Positions 53,568-63,081 of a stretch of DNA of 64,000 bases are shown here, one piece after another; position 1 is the stretch's first letter; the number at the start of each line of letters is the position of its first letter. The stretch is from Nitzschia sp. DOCU1. Taxonomy: Eukaryota > Bacillariophyta > Bacillariophyceae > Bacillariales > Bacillariaceae. Below the pieces are notes generated by a model. It ran no database searches. It had not been told where the DNA came from and saw only the letters and a list, made by a program, of their open reading frames with translations. The position numbers and the translations under genes were made by a program. The DNA is taken from positions 4,464,001 through 4,528,000 of the forward strand of contig OX595985.1 of NCBI GenBank assembly GCA_951394045.1, read 5' to 3'.

Positions 53568-54752
53568 ATGAAGATTGCAAACAGCATCCCGAAGAAGACC
53601 GCTGCCGAGAAGCAGGGCTTCAAATCAGCACCGGTCAGTGTCGAAAGACCCGAGCCAAAGGAGCTCAAAGATGGGGCGTACAGTCAATACGACTTGCGCA
53701 TTGATCCAAAAGATAAAAAGTCGTTGACGCGACGCGTCAAACAACCGCATTTCACGGACGGAACGCCCAAAGAGTGGTTCCTTTTCCTTATCGGACTTAA
53801 GGATGTGATCGCGGGTCAGGACTTGACTACGGGACCTCAGAAATTTGCGTTAACACGCAATTTGCTGAAAGGCCAGGTATTGGCTGCGTTCAACGCGAAG
53901 GCCTCGGAACTCGAAGCCGAAACTCCTGAGAGTTTTGAGAACAGTTTGCACGCGGTTACGGCGTATGTCCTCCCAAAACGCGCAGTGCAACTTCAAAAGC
54001 GCTATATGCGTCGGATCTGCCGAAAGCCCCCGACGATGACAATGAAGGCGTATGTGGCTCGGCTCCGCGAGCTAAACGATTACCTCGCGCTATTCGACGA
54101 GAAAGGCGAGAAAAACAAAATTCCCGACGACGAGCTCATGGAGAATTGCGAGTTTGGAATCCCCGCCAAGTGGCGCAAAGAGATGATCCTACAGGGATTC
54201 GAGCCCGTGGACCATACGGTTCAAGACTTTGTAGACTTCTGCGAACGGCTGGAAGCTACTGAGGAGATCAATGAAGCCCTCAGCAAGAAGGCAGACAACA
54301 ACGGCAAGTCGAATGACGAAAAACCCTCGAAGAGGAAGCGCGGAGGCCCGAGAGCGGGAACCGACGGTAAGGCCAAGTATGATTGTCTTTATCATGGCGC
54401 TAACAACACCCATGCTACCCATGATTGCCTTATTTTGAAGGATCAAGCAAAGAAGATGGCGGCTGCCCATTCGAACGTCGCAGGTCGTTTCAAAAAGGCC
54501 CGCTTCGAAAACAAAACTTGGCGCCGCAGCGACAGCGATGGCGATGGCGAAAAGAAAAAGAAAACAGGCGAGCTTCATGCCTACATCAAGTCGATGGTCG
54601 AGAACGCGGTCAAACAATCCGCAAAGAAACGCAAGGCCGAAGATCCTCCCTCGATGGATAATTTCAATTACGATATGGATGATCTCGACGGTATCGACTT
54701 CGACAAACTCAGCGTCAGCGACGGCAGCAACAGCGACACCGAAACGGATTGA
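53568..54752 (+). CDS. Gypsy3 gag
   Basis: 394 codons from ATG 53568. Contains FTDGTPKEWFLFLIGLKDVI, capsid helices, LQKRYMRRICRKPPTMTMKA and a finger CLYHGANNTHATHDC. The C-terminus is acidic (DLDGIDFDKLSVSDGS). It ends at TGA followed by CGA, and the protease frame continues in register, open for the 19 codons to the next ORF and beyond. Confidence 0.85.
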   Translation: MKIANSIPKKTAAEKQGFKSAPVSVERPEPKELKDGAYSQYDLRIDPKDKKSLTRRVKQPHFTDGTPKEWFLFLIGLKDVIAGQDLTTGPQKFALTRNLLKGQVLAAFNAKASELEAETPESFENSLHAVTAYVLPKRAVQLQKRYMRRICRKPPTMTMKAYVARLRELNDYLALFDEKGEKNKIPDDELMENCEFGIPAKWRKEMILQGFEPVDHTVQDFVDFCERLEATEEINEALSKKADNNGKSNDEKPSKRKRGGPRAGTDGKAKYDCLYHGANNTHATHDCLILKDQAKKMAAAHSNVAGRFKKARFENKTWRRSDSDGDGEKKKKTGELHAYIKSMVENAVKQSAKKRKAEDPPSMDNFNYDMDDLDGIDFDKLSVSDGSNSDTETD

Positions 54753-55528
54753 CGATGTGAGCCGGCGACTACGTGTGAATATGAATACAACAGTAATAAT
54801 AGTGGTGAATTGAACGATTACACTAGTTTTACCCAAAGGGACGATGTCCAACAGATGGAATCATTTTACAATAGCGATAGCGTTACAAGCGCAACACAAA
54901 ATTCGCAAAAATCACACGCAAGTCGAAATTTCGTTAAACTAACGAAATCTCGAAGTTTCAGCTCTCTCGACGCATGTCTGGCGGAAGCACAGCGCGAGCG
55001 CGAGCTTTACTTATTGAACACGATTCGAGGTAGTCGAACTGTAGGCTCAAACAAACGACAAAAATCCAGTCATCTAGTACCGATCACGTTTGCACGTGTT
55101 AACCAACGCGGCGGACGTCGGCAACAAGTAGTAACCGTCAAAGCGCTTCTTGACTCTGGCGGTAGTGGCTGTCTCTGGAAGAAGAGCAGTGCTAGCAAAC
55201 TAAAAATAAAGACCCAAAAAGCGACTACTGTATTCACAACTATGAGCGGTAGTTATAAGTGCACTGAACGCGTGACCACGCAACTCAGTCTACCGGAACT
55301 ACACGACGATCGATTGATCGAGTGGGACTTTCACCTAGCAGATGATCTAGGTAACTACGACATGATTATAGGCAGAGACCTCCTGCAAGAGCTAGGTCTA
55401 GTGATCGACTTCAAGACTATGGAAGTAGAATGGGACGATGCACGTATGCCAATGAAAGAAATAGATGCGACGACGGCGACGTCGTATCATGTACATGAAC
55501 GCGGACACGTCGACGAGATGTCGGACCG
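54753..55528 (+). pseudogene. Gypsy3 protease region
   Basis: In frame with gag after UGA: RCEPATTCEYEYNSNN..., then the aspartic protease VKALLDSGGSGCLW and MIIGRDLLQELGLV. After SDRVKK the coding sequence continues in another frame (ILDAKYEKADARSIAREQ), a one-base shift near 55526; Gypsy4 has gag-free continuity here, so this looks like a lesion. Confidence 0.8.
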
Positions 55529-58189
55529 CGTCAAGAAATTCTCGACGCCAAGTACGAGAAAGCCGATGCACGTAGCATTGCTAGAGAGCAAGCTCACCTT
55601 AGTAAGGATGAGCAGAGTAAGCTAGAACAGCTACTAGCAAAATACCAGACACTATTCGACGGTACCCTCGGCCGATGGCGTGGGGCCCCCTATGACATTG
55701 AACTAGTAGAAGGTGCCAAGCCGTACCATGCTAGAGCGTACCCTGTACCGAAAGCGTACGAGCGTACCCTGCGCGATGAAGTCGAACGACTCTGTCAAGT
55801 CGGAGTACTCAAAAAGGTGAACCGCTCCGAATGGGGTGCACCCACCTTTATCATCCCCAAAAAGGATGGAACAGTTCGATTCATCAACGACTTCAGAGAG
55901 TTGAACAAACGGATTAAACGCAAGCCGTATCCAATCCCGAAGATTCAGGACTTACTGATGAAGCTAGAAGGCTTTCAGTACGCGACGAGTCTCGACCTCA
56001 ACATGGGTTACTACCACATAGAGTTAAGCCCAGACAGTAAGAAGCTATGTACTATCGTACTCCCTTGGGGTAAGTACGAAATGCAACGCTTGCCGATGGG
56101 GCTCTCGAATAGTCCCGACATTTTCCAAGAGAAAATGGGCACCCTCTTTGAGGATCTAGAGTACGTACGAGTGTACATCGACGATCTACTAGAACTAACT
56201 ACAGGCGATTTTGATGACCACCTAGAGAAACTAGAAGTCATTTTCAAACGTCTAAAAGACACCGGTCTTAAGGTGAACGCCCGAAAGTCGTTCTTCGCCC
56301 GTGGCGAACTAGAATACCTTGGGTACTGGATAACGCGAGACGGAATCCAACCAGTCGCAAAGAAGGTAGAGGCTATTCACGCTATGAAAGCACCTACCAA
56401 TAAACGCGAGCTACGTAAGTTCATAGGCGTAGTTAACTACTACCGCGACATGTGGATTCGTCGCTCTGAAGTTTTAGCCCCTCTGAGTGCGCTAACTTCT
56501 AAAGAAGCCAAATGGCAATGGGGTCCGGTCGAGCAGAATGCCTTCGACACGATGAAACGAATTATAAGTAAGCAGACACTACTAACATACCCCGATTTCA
56601 ACATACCATTCGAAATACACACCGATGCTAGTCATACTCAGCTAGGTGCAGTGTTATCGCAACGCGGGAAACCGATTGCGTTCTATAGTCGAAAGCTGAA
56701 CCCAGCGCAAATGCGCTATACTACGACGGAACGAGAGCTTTTAGCTATCGTCGAAACACTTAAGGAATTTCGCAATATCCTTTTGGGACAGCGAATCAGA
56801 GTCTTCACAGACCATAAAAATCTTACGTATAAAGAATTTAACACGGAGCGCGTCATGCGTTGGCGCCTCTTAATCGAGGAGTTTGGCCCCGAACTCGTCT
56901 ATATCAAGGGCGAACACAACGTCGTTGCGGACGCGCTTAGTCGACTCGATCTCGACGATAGAGCTTTCCCCGAATCTCACTTAAATGAGTTTTTGGCGGG
57001 CAACGAATTACCGCGCGATGCATTCCCCCTAACTTACAAGAACATAGCGCGCATGCAGAATGCCGACCGCGCCTTATTATCTAAAGTACATACAAACCCG
57101 CGATATTCAGTCAAAGTCTATCGTGGGGGCGGAAAGAAGCGAGAACTAATAGTACGCGAGGACAAGATTGTTCTCCCAACGAGTCTCCAGAAGCGGTGCG
57201 TCAAGTGGTATCACGAGATGCTCTGTCACCCAGGAGAAACGCGTACCGAACAAACGATTCGACAACACTTCTACTGGAAGAACATCCGCGGCGATGTCGA
57301 GCGGATCTGCAAGTCCTGTCCGACCTGTCAGCTGACAAAGCGAAAGACAATCAAGTACGGGCATCTTCCACCCAAGGCGGCAGAAATAGACCCTTGGGAT
57401 ACGCTATGTGTCGACCTGATAGGTCCATATAAGATAAAACAACTAGGTAGTAAGAAGACACTGCAACTATGGTGTCTCACGATGATAGATCCCGCAACCG
57501 GATGGTTCGAGATGGTACGTATAGCAAATAAAGAAGCCTTTTCGATAGCCAGTGCGGCCGAAATGGCGTGGTTTACGAGATATCCGTGGCCACAAAAGAT
57601 TATTTATGACCGCGGAACTGAATTCATGGGAGAATTCCGAAGAATGGTGCGCGAAGACTACGGCGTAATGACCAAGCCAATCACAGCGCGAAACCCGCAG
57701 GCTAATTCAATTATCGAGCGAGTTCACCAAACCATAGGGAACATGATTCGCACTTTCGAGTTGCAAAACTCCGAAGACACGGAGTCACTGGACGGAGTCC
57801 TTGCAGCCACTATGTTCGCAGTACGCGCAACGTATCACACAACGATGCAAGCGACGCCAACACAGCTAGTGTTTGGCCGCGACGCTATCCTAAATACCCG
57901 GTTCGAAGCCAACTGGAAATTAATTAAGGAACGAAAGGAATCTCGTATTATCCAAAATAACACAGCTGAAAACAAGACACGAAGAGTTTACCGGTATCGC
58001 GTAGGACAGAAGGTAATGGTCCGTAATGAACAATCCCGTAAGTATGGGACGAATCCTTATAGCGGTCCGTATGAGATCGTGCACATTAATGACAATGGCT
58101 CTATTCGCATCAGAAAAGGAGCGGTGCAACAAACATACAATATCCGGAATCTGCATCCGTACGAGGAACGCGATGCTGCCGAACAGTGA
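55529..58189 (+). CDS. Gypsy3 pol: RT, RNase H, integrase
   Basis: Uninterrupted frame. RT: FINDFRELNKRIKRKPYPIP, LDLNMGYYHIELS, VYIDDLLELT, FIGVVNYYRDMW. RNase H: IHTDASHTQLGAVLSQRGK, FTDHKNLTYKE. Integrase: HPGETRTEQTIRQH and CKSCPTCQL, CVDLIGPYKI, YDRGTEFMGE, NSIIERVHQT, then TYHTTMQATPTQLVFGRD and the tail NIRNLHPYEERDAAEQ, TGA. No lesion is visible in this part, making it the best-preserved pol here. Confidence 0.85.
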   Translation, partial: RQEILDAKYEKADARSIAREQAHLSKDEQSKLEQLLAKYQTLFDGTLGRWRGAPYDIELVEGAKPYHARAYPVPKAYERTLRDEVERLCQVGVLKKVNRSEWGAPTFIIPKKDGTVRFINDFRELNKRIKRKPYPIPKIQDLLMKLEGFQYATSLDLNMGYYHIELSPDSKKLCTIVLPWGKYEMQRLPMGLSNSPDIFQEKMGTLFEDLEYVRVYIDDLLELTTGDFDDHLEKLEVIFKRLKDTGLKVNARKSFFARGELEYLGYWITRDGIQPVAKKVEAIHAMKAPTNKRELRKFIGVVNYYRDMWIRRSEVLAPLSALTSKEAKWQWGPVEQNAFDTMKRIISKQTLLTYPDFNIPFEIHTDASHTQLGAVLSQRGKPIAFYSRKLNPAQMRYTTTERELLAIVETLKEFRNILLGQRIRVFTDHKNLTYKEFNTERVMRWRLLIEEFGPELVYIKGEHNVVADALSRLDLDDRAFPESHLNEFLAGNELPRDAFPLTYKNIARMQNADRALLSKVHTNPRYSVKVYRGGGKKRELIVREDKIVLPTSLQKRCVKWYHEMLCHPGETRTEQTIRQHFYWKNIRGDVERICKSCPTCQLTKRKTIKYGHLPPKAAEIDPWDTLCVDLIGPYKIKQLGSKKTLQLWCLTMIDPATGWFEMVRIANKEAFSIASAAEMAWFTRYPWPQKIIYDRGTEFMGEFRRMVREDYGVMTKPITARNPQANSIIERVHQTIGNMIRTFELQNSEDTESLDGVLAATMFAVRATYHTTMQATPTQLVFGRDAILNTRFEANWKLIKERKESRIIQNNTAENKTRRVYRYRVGQKVMVRNEQSRKYGTNPYSGPYEIVHINDNGSIRIRKGAVQQTYNIRNLHPYEERDAAEQ

Positions 58190-58219
58190 GCTCTTAGAAG
58201 CCCTTGTCATGGGGGCGCA

Positions 58220-58676
58220 TGCAGTACACTAGAATACCCCTCTAGATCTAACAAGTAGTTAGAACGTTAGAATGTTGTAACATTGGAATGTTAGAATGTT
58301 CGAACGATGAGTACACACAATGGCCTACGTGTAGTACCAACATACCTCAGATACATACCTGGCTGACGTCGACTTGGTCGAACGTCTGTGGACGCATGGA
58401 CGGACGGGCAAGGCCGGCGCGGCTGACGAGCAATGACGACGACAACGGCGAGCGCGGCGAGCCGTCGACGTCTACTACTGGAATAGAACTTCCAACGGTA
58501 TCTAGCTATGGACCTTGAAGAGATTCGAGGAGCTAGATCGGTGGGAGTTGTATCCAACGCATGTAGGATGCGTTGAGGAAAGACCCTGGTGGTCTAGGAG
58601 CGATAGAATCAGCGATAACTTAGATCTCACAATTATTTCCACTACAACTTTTTCATCGTACTTTCAGCGTAGTGCA
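58220..58676 (+). repeat. Gypsy3 3' LTR (457 bp)
   Basis: Preceded by the purine-rich atgggggcgca. Starts TGCAGTACACTAG, ends AGCGTAGTGCA, and has TCTCACAATT at 58625, as in the Gypsy1 and Gypsy4 LTRs. Confidence 0.8.
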
Positions 58677-59014
58677 GGCTCAATCATGCGTCTAAGGTCG
58701 CTGCGGTCCGTAAGCCCCAGCACCCCAGTACGCTCAAGAAGGCGCCCCACAAAGGGCGCACAACTCACAACAAGACTTGGCGTCGCGGAGAATCCAATGG
58801 CGCGAACCGCGGAGAACGCACCTACACTTCCAAGGAGGTCCTGGCCATGGTTAAGGCCGCGCGTGCCAGCGTGGAAAAGAAGGCCAAGGAAGACTCCGAC
58901 GAGGAGATGGAACTTAACAACATTGAAGAAGACGAGGATGGAATCTTCGAAGAATTAAGCCCCGAAGATGAGGCTCAGCTTGAGGCCTTCATCAACGAGA
59001 ACACCAACGAATGA
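58677..59014 (+). pseudogene. Gypsy4 gag, 3' part
   Basis: After one copy of GGCT is removed, the frame runs CKVWL into NHASKVAAVRKPQHPS with no indel and contains THNKTWRRGESNG (NKTWRR also in Gypsy3 gag). The C-terminus is strongly acidic. It ends at TGA 59012-59014 and the protease frame continues in register. Confidence 0.85.
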
Positions 59015-60654
59015 TCACACTACATATGTAATAGCGACTTAATTAATAGGAAACGAATAGCCGCACAATGCCCCGCCGAATGTCACATTCTCTCTAGCCT
59101 ACATAGGCCCAAGAAGCGACAGAAAACGCAGCGTTCGCCAGAGGTGCTAATCCTGGTCCCGTCTACGGTACCAGGAGGCGCGCCAATGGTGTTACGTGGG
59201 CTTGTTGACAGTGGTTGCACAGGAACCATCATCCTAAATGACTTCACAGCTCGGCGCAAAACCTGGAAGGATCGCACCGGACAGTGGACGACAAAGGGTG
59301 GTACATTCTGCACCACAAAGAAGGCAAAGATACCACTGATATTCGCAGACTTCACAAGACAGAAGCAAATAGAATGGGAGTGCCACGTGGACACCCAGTC
59401 TAAGTCCAAACGAGAGAACTACGACATTATACTCGGTAAGGACATACAACAATACATGGGCTTAGATATACTAAATAGTAGCCTCACCCTCAAATGGGAT
59501 GGAATAGAAGTACCCATGCGAGAGTTCGGAGCGCTACGCGACCGTAGCAGAGCTATGGAAGTATACAATCTCTCACAAGAGGCGGAATCTACCGCCGAAT
59601 TAGCCAAGCGCACCACCGAGATTTTAGATGCGCACTATGAAAAAGCTAACCTAGAACAACTGTGCAAGGAGCAGTCGCACTTGTCAGAGGCAGAACAAGG
59701 CGACTTGCTACGACTACTTCGCAAATATGAAACACTATTTGACGGTACACTCGGCGAGTGGAAGGGAACCGACATTGAGTTAGAACTAAAAGATGATGCA
59801 AAACCATATCATGCACGTCCTTTCCCCATACCGCAAGTACACGAAGGCGCTATGCGACGCGAAGTGGAACGACTCTGCGTGTTAGGCGTCTTGGAAGAAG
59901 ATAATGATAGTGAATGGGGGGCACCCTCATTTATTATCCCCAAAAAGAATGGAACCGTACGATTCATAAGCGACTTCAGAAAGTTAAACACGATGCTCAA
60001 GCGTAAGCCGTATCCTATCCCTAAGATTCAGGACATGCTACTGAAGCTGCAAGGCTTCCAATATGCGAGTTCCTTAGATCTGAACATGGGGTACTATACC
60101 ATACGTTTAAGCCCTGCGGCGTCAAAGCTATGTACTATTGTGCTGCCCTTCGGCAAGTACAAGTATAAACGCTTACCCATGGGAGTGGCTGGTTCGCCAG
60201 ATATCTTTCAAGCAAAAATGTCCTCCCTGATGGCAGGACTCGAATTCGTACGAACCTATCTCGATGACGTACTCATAGTCAGTTCAAGTACCTTTAACGA
60301 TCACCTCACCAAGCTAGAGAAAGCCCTAGCGCGTATAGCCAAAGCCGGGCTCAAGATCAATGCGCAGAAATCCTTCTTCGGACGAGGCGAGATCGAGTAT
60401 CTTGGATACTGGGTAACTAGGGAAGGTGTCCAACCTCTCCCCAAAAAGGTTGACAGCATCTTGGCAATGAAGGCGCCGAAGAACAGAAAGGAACTTCGAG
60501 GCTTTATTGGTCTCGTCAACTATTACCGCGACATGTGGAGACGTCGTTCACACGTGCGCGCACCATTAACGTCTATGACATCCAAAAACGTCCCTTGGCG
60601 ATGGGGCGAAGAACAGCAAAAGGCCTTCGATGAGGCGAAACGTATAATCAAAAA
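59015..60654 (+). pseudogene. Gypsy4 pol: protease, RT, start of RNase H
   Basis: Same frame as gag, open from the codon after TGA. Protease: RGLVDSGCTGTIIL and IILGKDIQQYMGL. RT: FISDFRKLNTMLKRKPYPIP, LDLNMGYYTI, YLDDVLIVSS, FIGLVNYYRDMW. The sequence leaves the family consensus after DEAKRIIKK at about 60654, where the foreign segment begins. Confidence 0.85.
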
Positions 60655-61035
60655 AAACCCCAAGCCTATTTGTTAACCGATTAGATGTTGGAAATGAGCT
60701 ACCTAGTTATGCTAGTCCAGCCCCCTGAATCACAACGGACGGGTGGCACCCGCCCGCCGCTCATCAGACATACATACCCGGCGCGGGCACCCGCGAAAGA
60801 GCGCGCGCACTCGTGTTGCTTAGCACCTCCGAAACGACATGGAGATAAGCCCCGCACGAAAAACCCCTCAACCCAGGGAAGGGAACAACAGAGGGGGAAA
60901 GTTACGAAGCCGACACACCCGGCTCAACCGGCGTAACGCAATTTTTGGGAAAGACAAGGCCCTATGCCGGGAATCGAACCCGGCGCCTCTCCACAGTTAG
61001 CTTACCATGTGCCAACTAAACTACACTGGACCTCG
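60655..61035 (-). mobile_element. SINE-like insertion replacing Gypsy4 RNase H
   Basis: About 380 bp that do not fit pol. On the minus strand it begins at 61031 with a tRNA-like head and ends at 60655 in ggggtttttttt. Roughly 90 codons of RNase H (the TDASxxQLGA region) are missing at the same place, so it either inserted with a deletion or a deletion followed. No target duplication seen. SINE identity is inference. Confidence 0.45.
60959..61031 (-). other. tRNA-like sequence (73 nt)
   Basis: Minus strand: box A-like TAGTTTAGTTGG and a perfect T-arm, CCGGG-TTCGATT-CCCGG. The acceptor pairs 6 of 7 with wobbles. U8, A9, A14, GG18-19 and A21 fit. D and anticodon stems do not pair properly, so it is a tRNA relic or SINE head rather than a working tRNA gene. 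Confidence 0.5.
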
Positions 61036-62409
61036 ATCTATACAGATCACAAGAATTTACTATTTAATGATCTCAAGACGGATCGCGTGTTACGCTGGCG
61101 TCTACTAATTGAAGAATATGGTGCCAACATTGAGTACATCAAAGGCGTCAACAACGTCGTCGCTGACGTGCTCAGCCGCTATCCTCGTTCTGATACTCCA
61201 GTCGTTCCGGTCAGTGCGCCGACGCGAGAACAAGCGCACGAGCTCTTCGCGGGAGAAAGGCTTCCAGCCGACCTCTTCCCTTTGAGCTTTCGCGTCATTG
61301 CTGAGTATCAACAACGGGATTTGCAAATGCAACAGCTCATGGAATCTCACCCGGACGTCACACGGAAGATATTCCGTGGGGGCGAACAGCTGATTTGCTA
61401 CAAAGATAAGATTTACATTCCACGTATACTACGGAACCATGTCATCAATTGGTACCACGAATACTTAATGCACCCAGGAGAATTGCGAACGGCAGAAACA
61501 ATTGCCCAGCATCTCTATTGGCCAGGTATTAAAGCCGACGTTAAGAAAGTAGTTCAACGTTGCGACCCATGTCAAAAGGGTAAAACAAAAAGGCTTAAGT
61601 ACGGGAAGCTTCCAGAGAAGCTCGCAGAGGCCCAACCATGGGAACATTTGTGTGTCGACACGATTGGACCCTATAAGATCAGACGAAAAGGAAAGAAGCC
61701 GCTAGAGTTCATGGCACTAACGTTTATTGATCCTGCGACCGGATGGTTCGAGATGACAGAGATCAAGAACAAACAAGCCGACAACATCGCGAACATGGTA
61801 GAGAAGCAATGGCTCTCGCGATATCCTTGGCCGGAGCTCATCACATATGATGCAGGCCCCGAGTTCAAGGCCGAATTTCAAGAGTTAATTAAGAAAGAAT
61901 ACGCGATCAAGGCGAAGCCTTCATCAAAGCGAAATCCCCAATCGAACGCCATTCTCGAGAGAGTACATGGTACTATTGGGAACATGATTCGCACCTTCAA
62001 CTTCGACAACGTCGACGACGACGAACCGTTCGCCGGACTGGTGAGCGCCGTATGCTTCGGGATTCGGAGTACTTATCACACGACACTCAAGGCGACACCA
62101 GGACAATTGGTGTTCGGCAGAGACATGATCTTTCCGATCCAACATCAAGCGGATTGGCAGATGATCGAGGAACAAAAGCAGCGACGAATTGCTGAAAACA
62201 ACAAAAGAGAAAATGAACGACGCGTCGAACACGACTATGCAGTGGGCGACCGCGTGCTGAAGCTAGTAGCTGACCCAAACAAGGTAGAACCCAAACGTGA
62301 GGGTCCTTGTACTATTGAACGGGTACATGCAAATGGCACGGTCACACTACGCTTCGGTAACATCATCGAGAGACTTAACATAAGACAGATCGTCCCATAT
62401 AAGTCGTAG
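61036..62409 (+). pseudogene. Gypsy4 pol: end of RNase H and integrase
   Basis: Resumes at IYTDHKNLLFNDL, then VLRWRLLIEEYGANIEYIKG. Integrase: HPGELRTAETIAQH, CDPCQKGKTKRLK (H-H-C-C), CVDTIGPYKIR, TYDAGPEFKA, NAILERVHG (D, D, E), TYHTTLKATPGQLVFGRD and the C-terminal AVGDRVLKLVADP. Ends at TAG 62407-62409. The integrase itself looks intact. Confidence 0.85.
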
Positions 62410-62437
62410 GATTAACGGCTTCGATCAGGGGGGCGAG

Positions 62438-62957
62438 TGCAGTAGGCACGATAATGCCTGAAATGGCGTGACAGGACTAACGGGACTAATGTAGACTAAC
62501 AGGACTGGCTATAACGCATAGCACCTAACCTAACATACGTACGTACAAATATATACTGCCGACGGACGGACACCGAGGCCACGTGGCGTCGTCGAGCATG
62601 CCGGATGGCGCGCTTGCGCACAGAAAGTGCGACACACATATATGGTCGGAGCGAGGCGACGACTATGTCTATCTTGATGCTAGTCTTGACGCTAGGCGTC
62701 AGGACCTAGGGTCATGCTATAGGTGTTAGAAGGTCATAGGATGCTAGGCGTCACTAACTAGAGCAGTCACACAGAAACACAACACTGCTAGTTAGGGACG
62801 GGCATGTCTTACCTTCTTGACAACTATCTTGTCTACTAAGATATATAGTTGTGAACACGATCAGATGGGAAGATGGAGTCGATGCAACGATAGATCTAAC
62901 TTTAAAATAGTCTCACAATTTCCAAAAACAATCTACTGCAGTTTCTAGCCTAGTGCA
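62438..62957 (+). repeat. Gypsy4 3' LTR (520 bp)
   Basis: Preceded by the purine tract caggggggcgag. Same length as the 5' LTR, about 2 percent different. Confidence 0.92.
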
Positions 62958-63029
62958 GTGGTTTCGGGCCTAGTTACTGAGCAGTAGCTCGGCCCAAACC
63001 ACACCGATGAAACCATGGTGAGATGGTTA
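62958..63029 (-). repeat. YR2 repeat B1, remaining part
   Basis: Starts GTGG (target duplication) and continues tttcgggcctagtta to gagatggtta, matching B2. One copy of GTGG removed, B1 is 164 bp like B2. Confidence 0.85.
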
Positions 63030-63081
63030 GCCAGTCAACGGACCGTTGAAGGTTGGGAGGGAGCAACGCGTGGGAGGCATG

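Larger units (their letters stand above)
53327..58676 (+). mobile_element. Gypsy3: Ty3/Gypsy element nested in Gypsy4 gag
   Basis: Flanked by GGCT on both sides; the left end is TGCAGTATACC and the right end GTAGTGCA. Removing it restores the Gypsy4 gag frame exactly. Unusually the left LTR-like end (202 bp) and right LTR (457 bp) match only over about the first 17 bp. Confidence 0.85.
51795..62957 (+). mobile_element. Gypsy4: Ty3/Gypsy element, host of Gypsy3
   Basis: Complete element with 520-bp LTRs at both ends (about 11 differences by eye) and GTGG target duplications. Without Gypsy3 it is about 5.8 kb. Gag is split by Gypsy3; RNase H is replaced by a 380-bp foreign segment carrying a tRNA-like sequence. 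Confidence 0.92.

Noticed and set aside
54189..54851. 220-codon minus-strand frame opposite Gypsy3 gag
   Set aside because: Shadow frame across the gag stop; no independent protein features.
60959..61031. Functional tRNA gene
   Set aside because: T-arm is perfect, but D and anticodon stems fail; kept as a tRNA-like element only.
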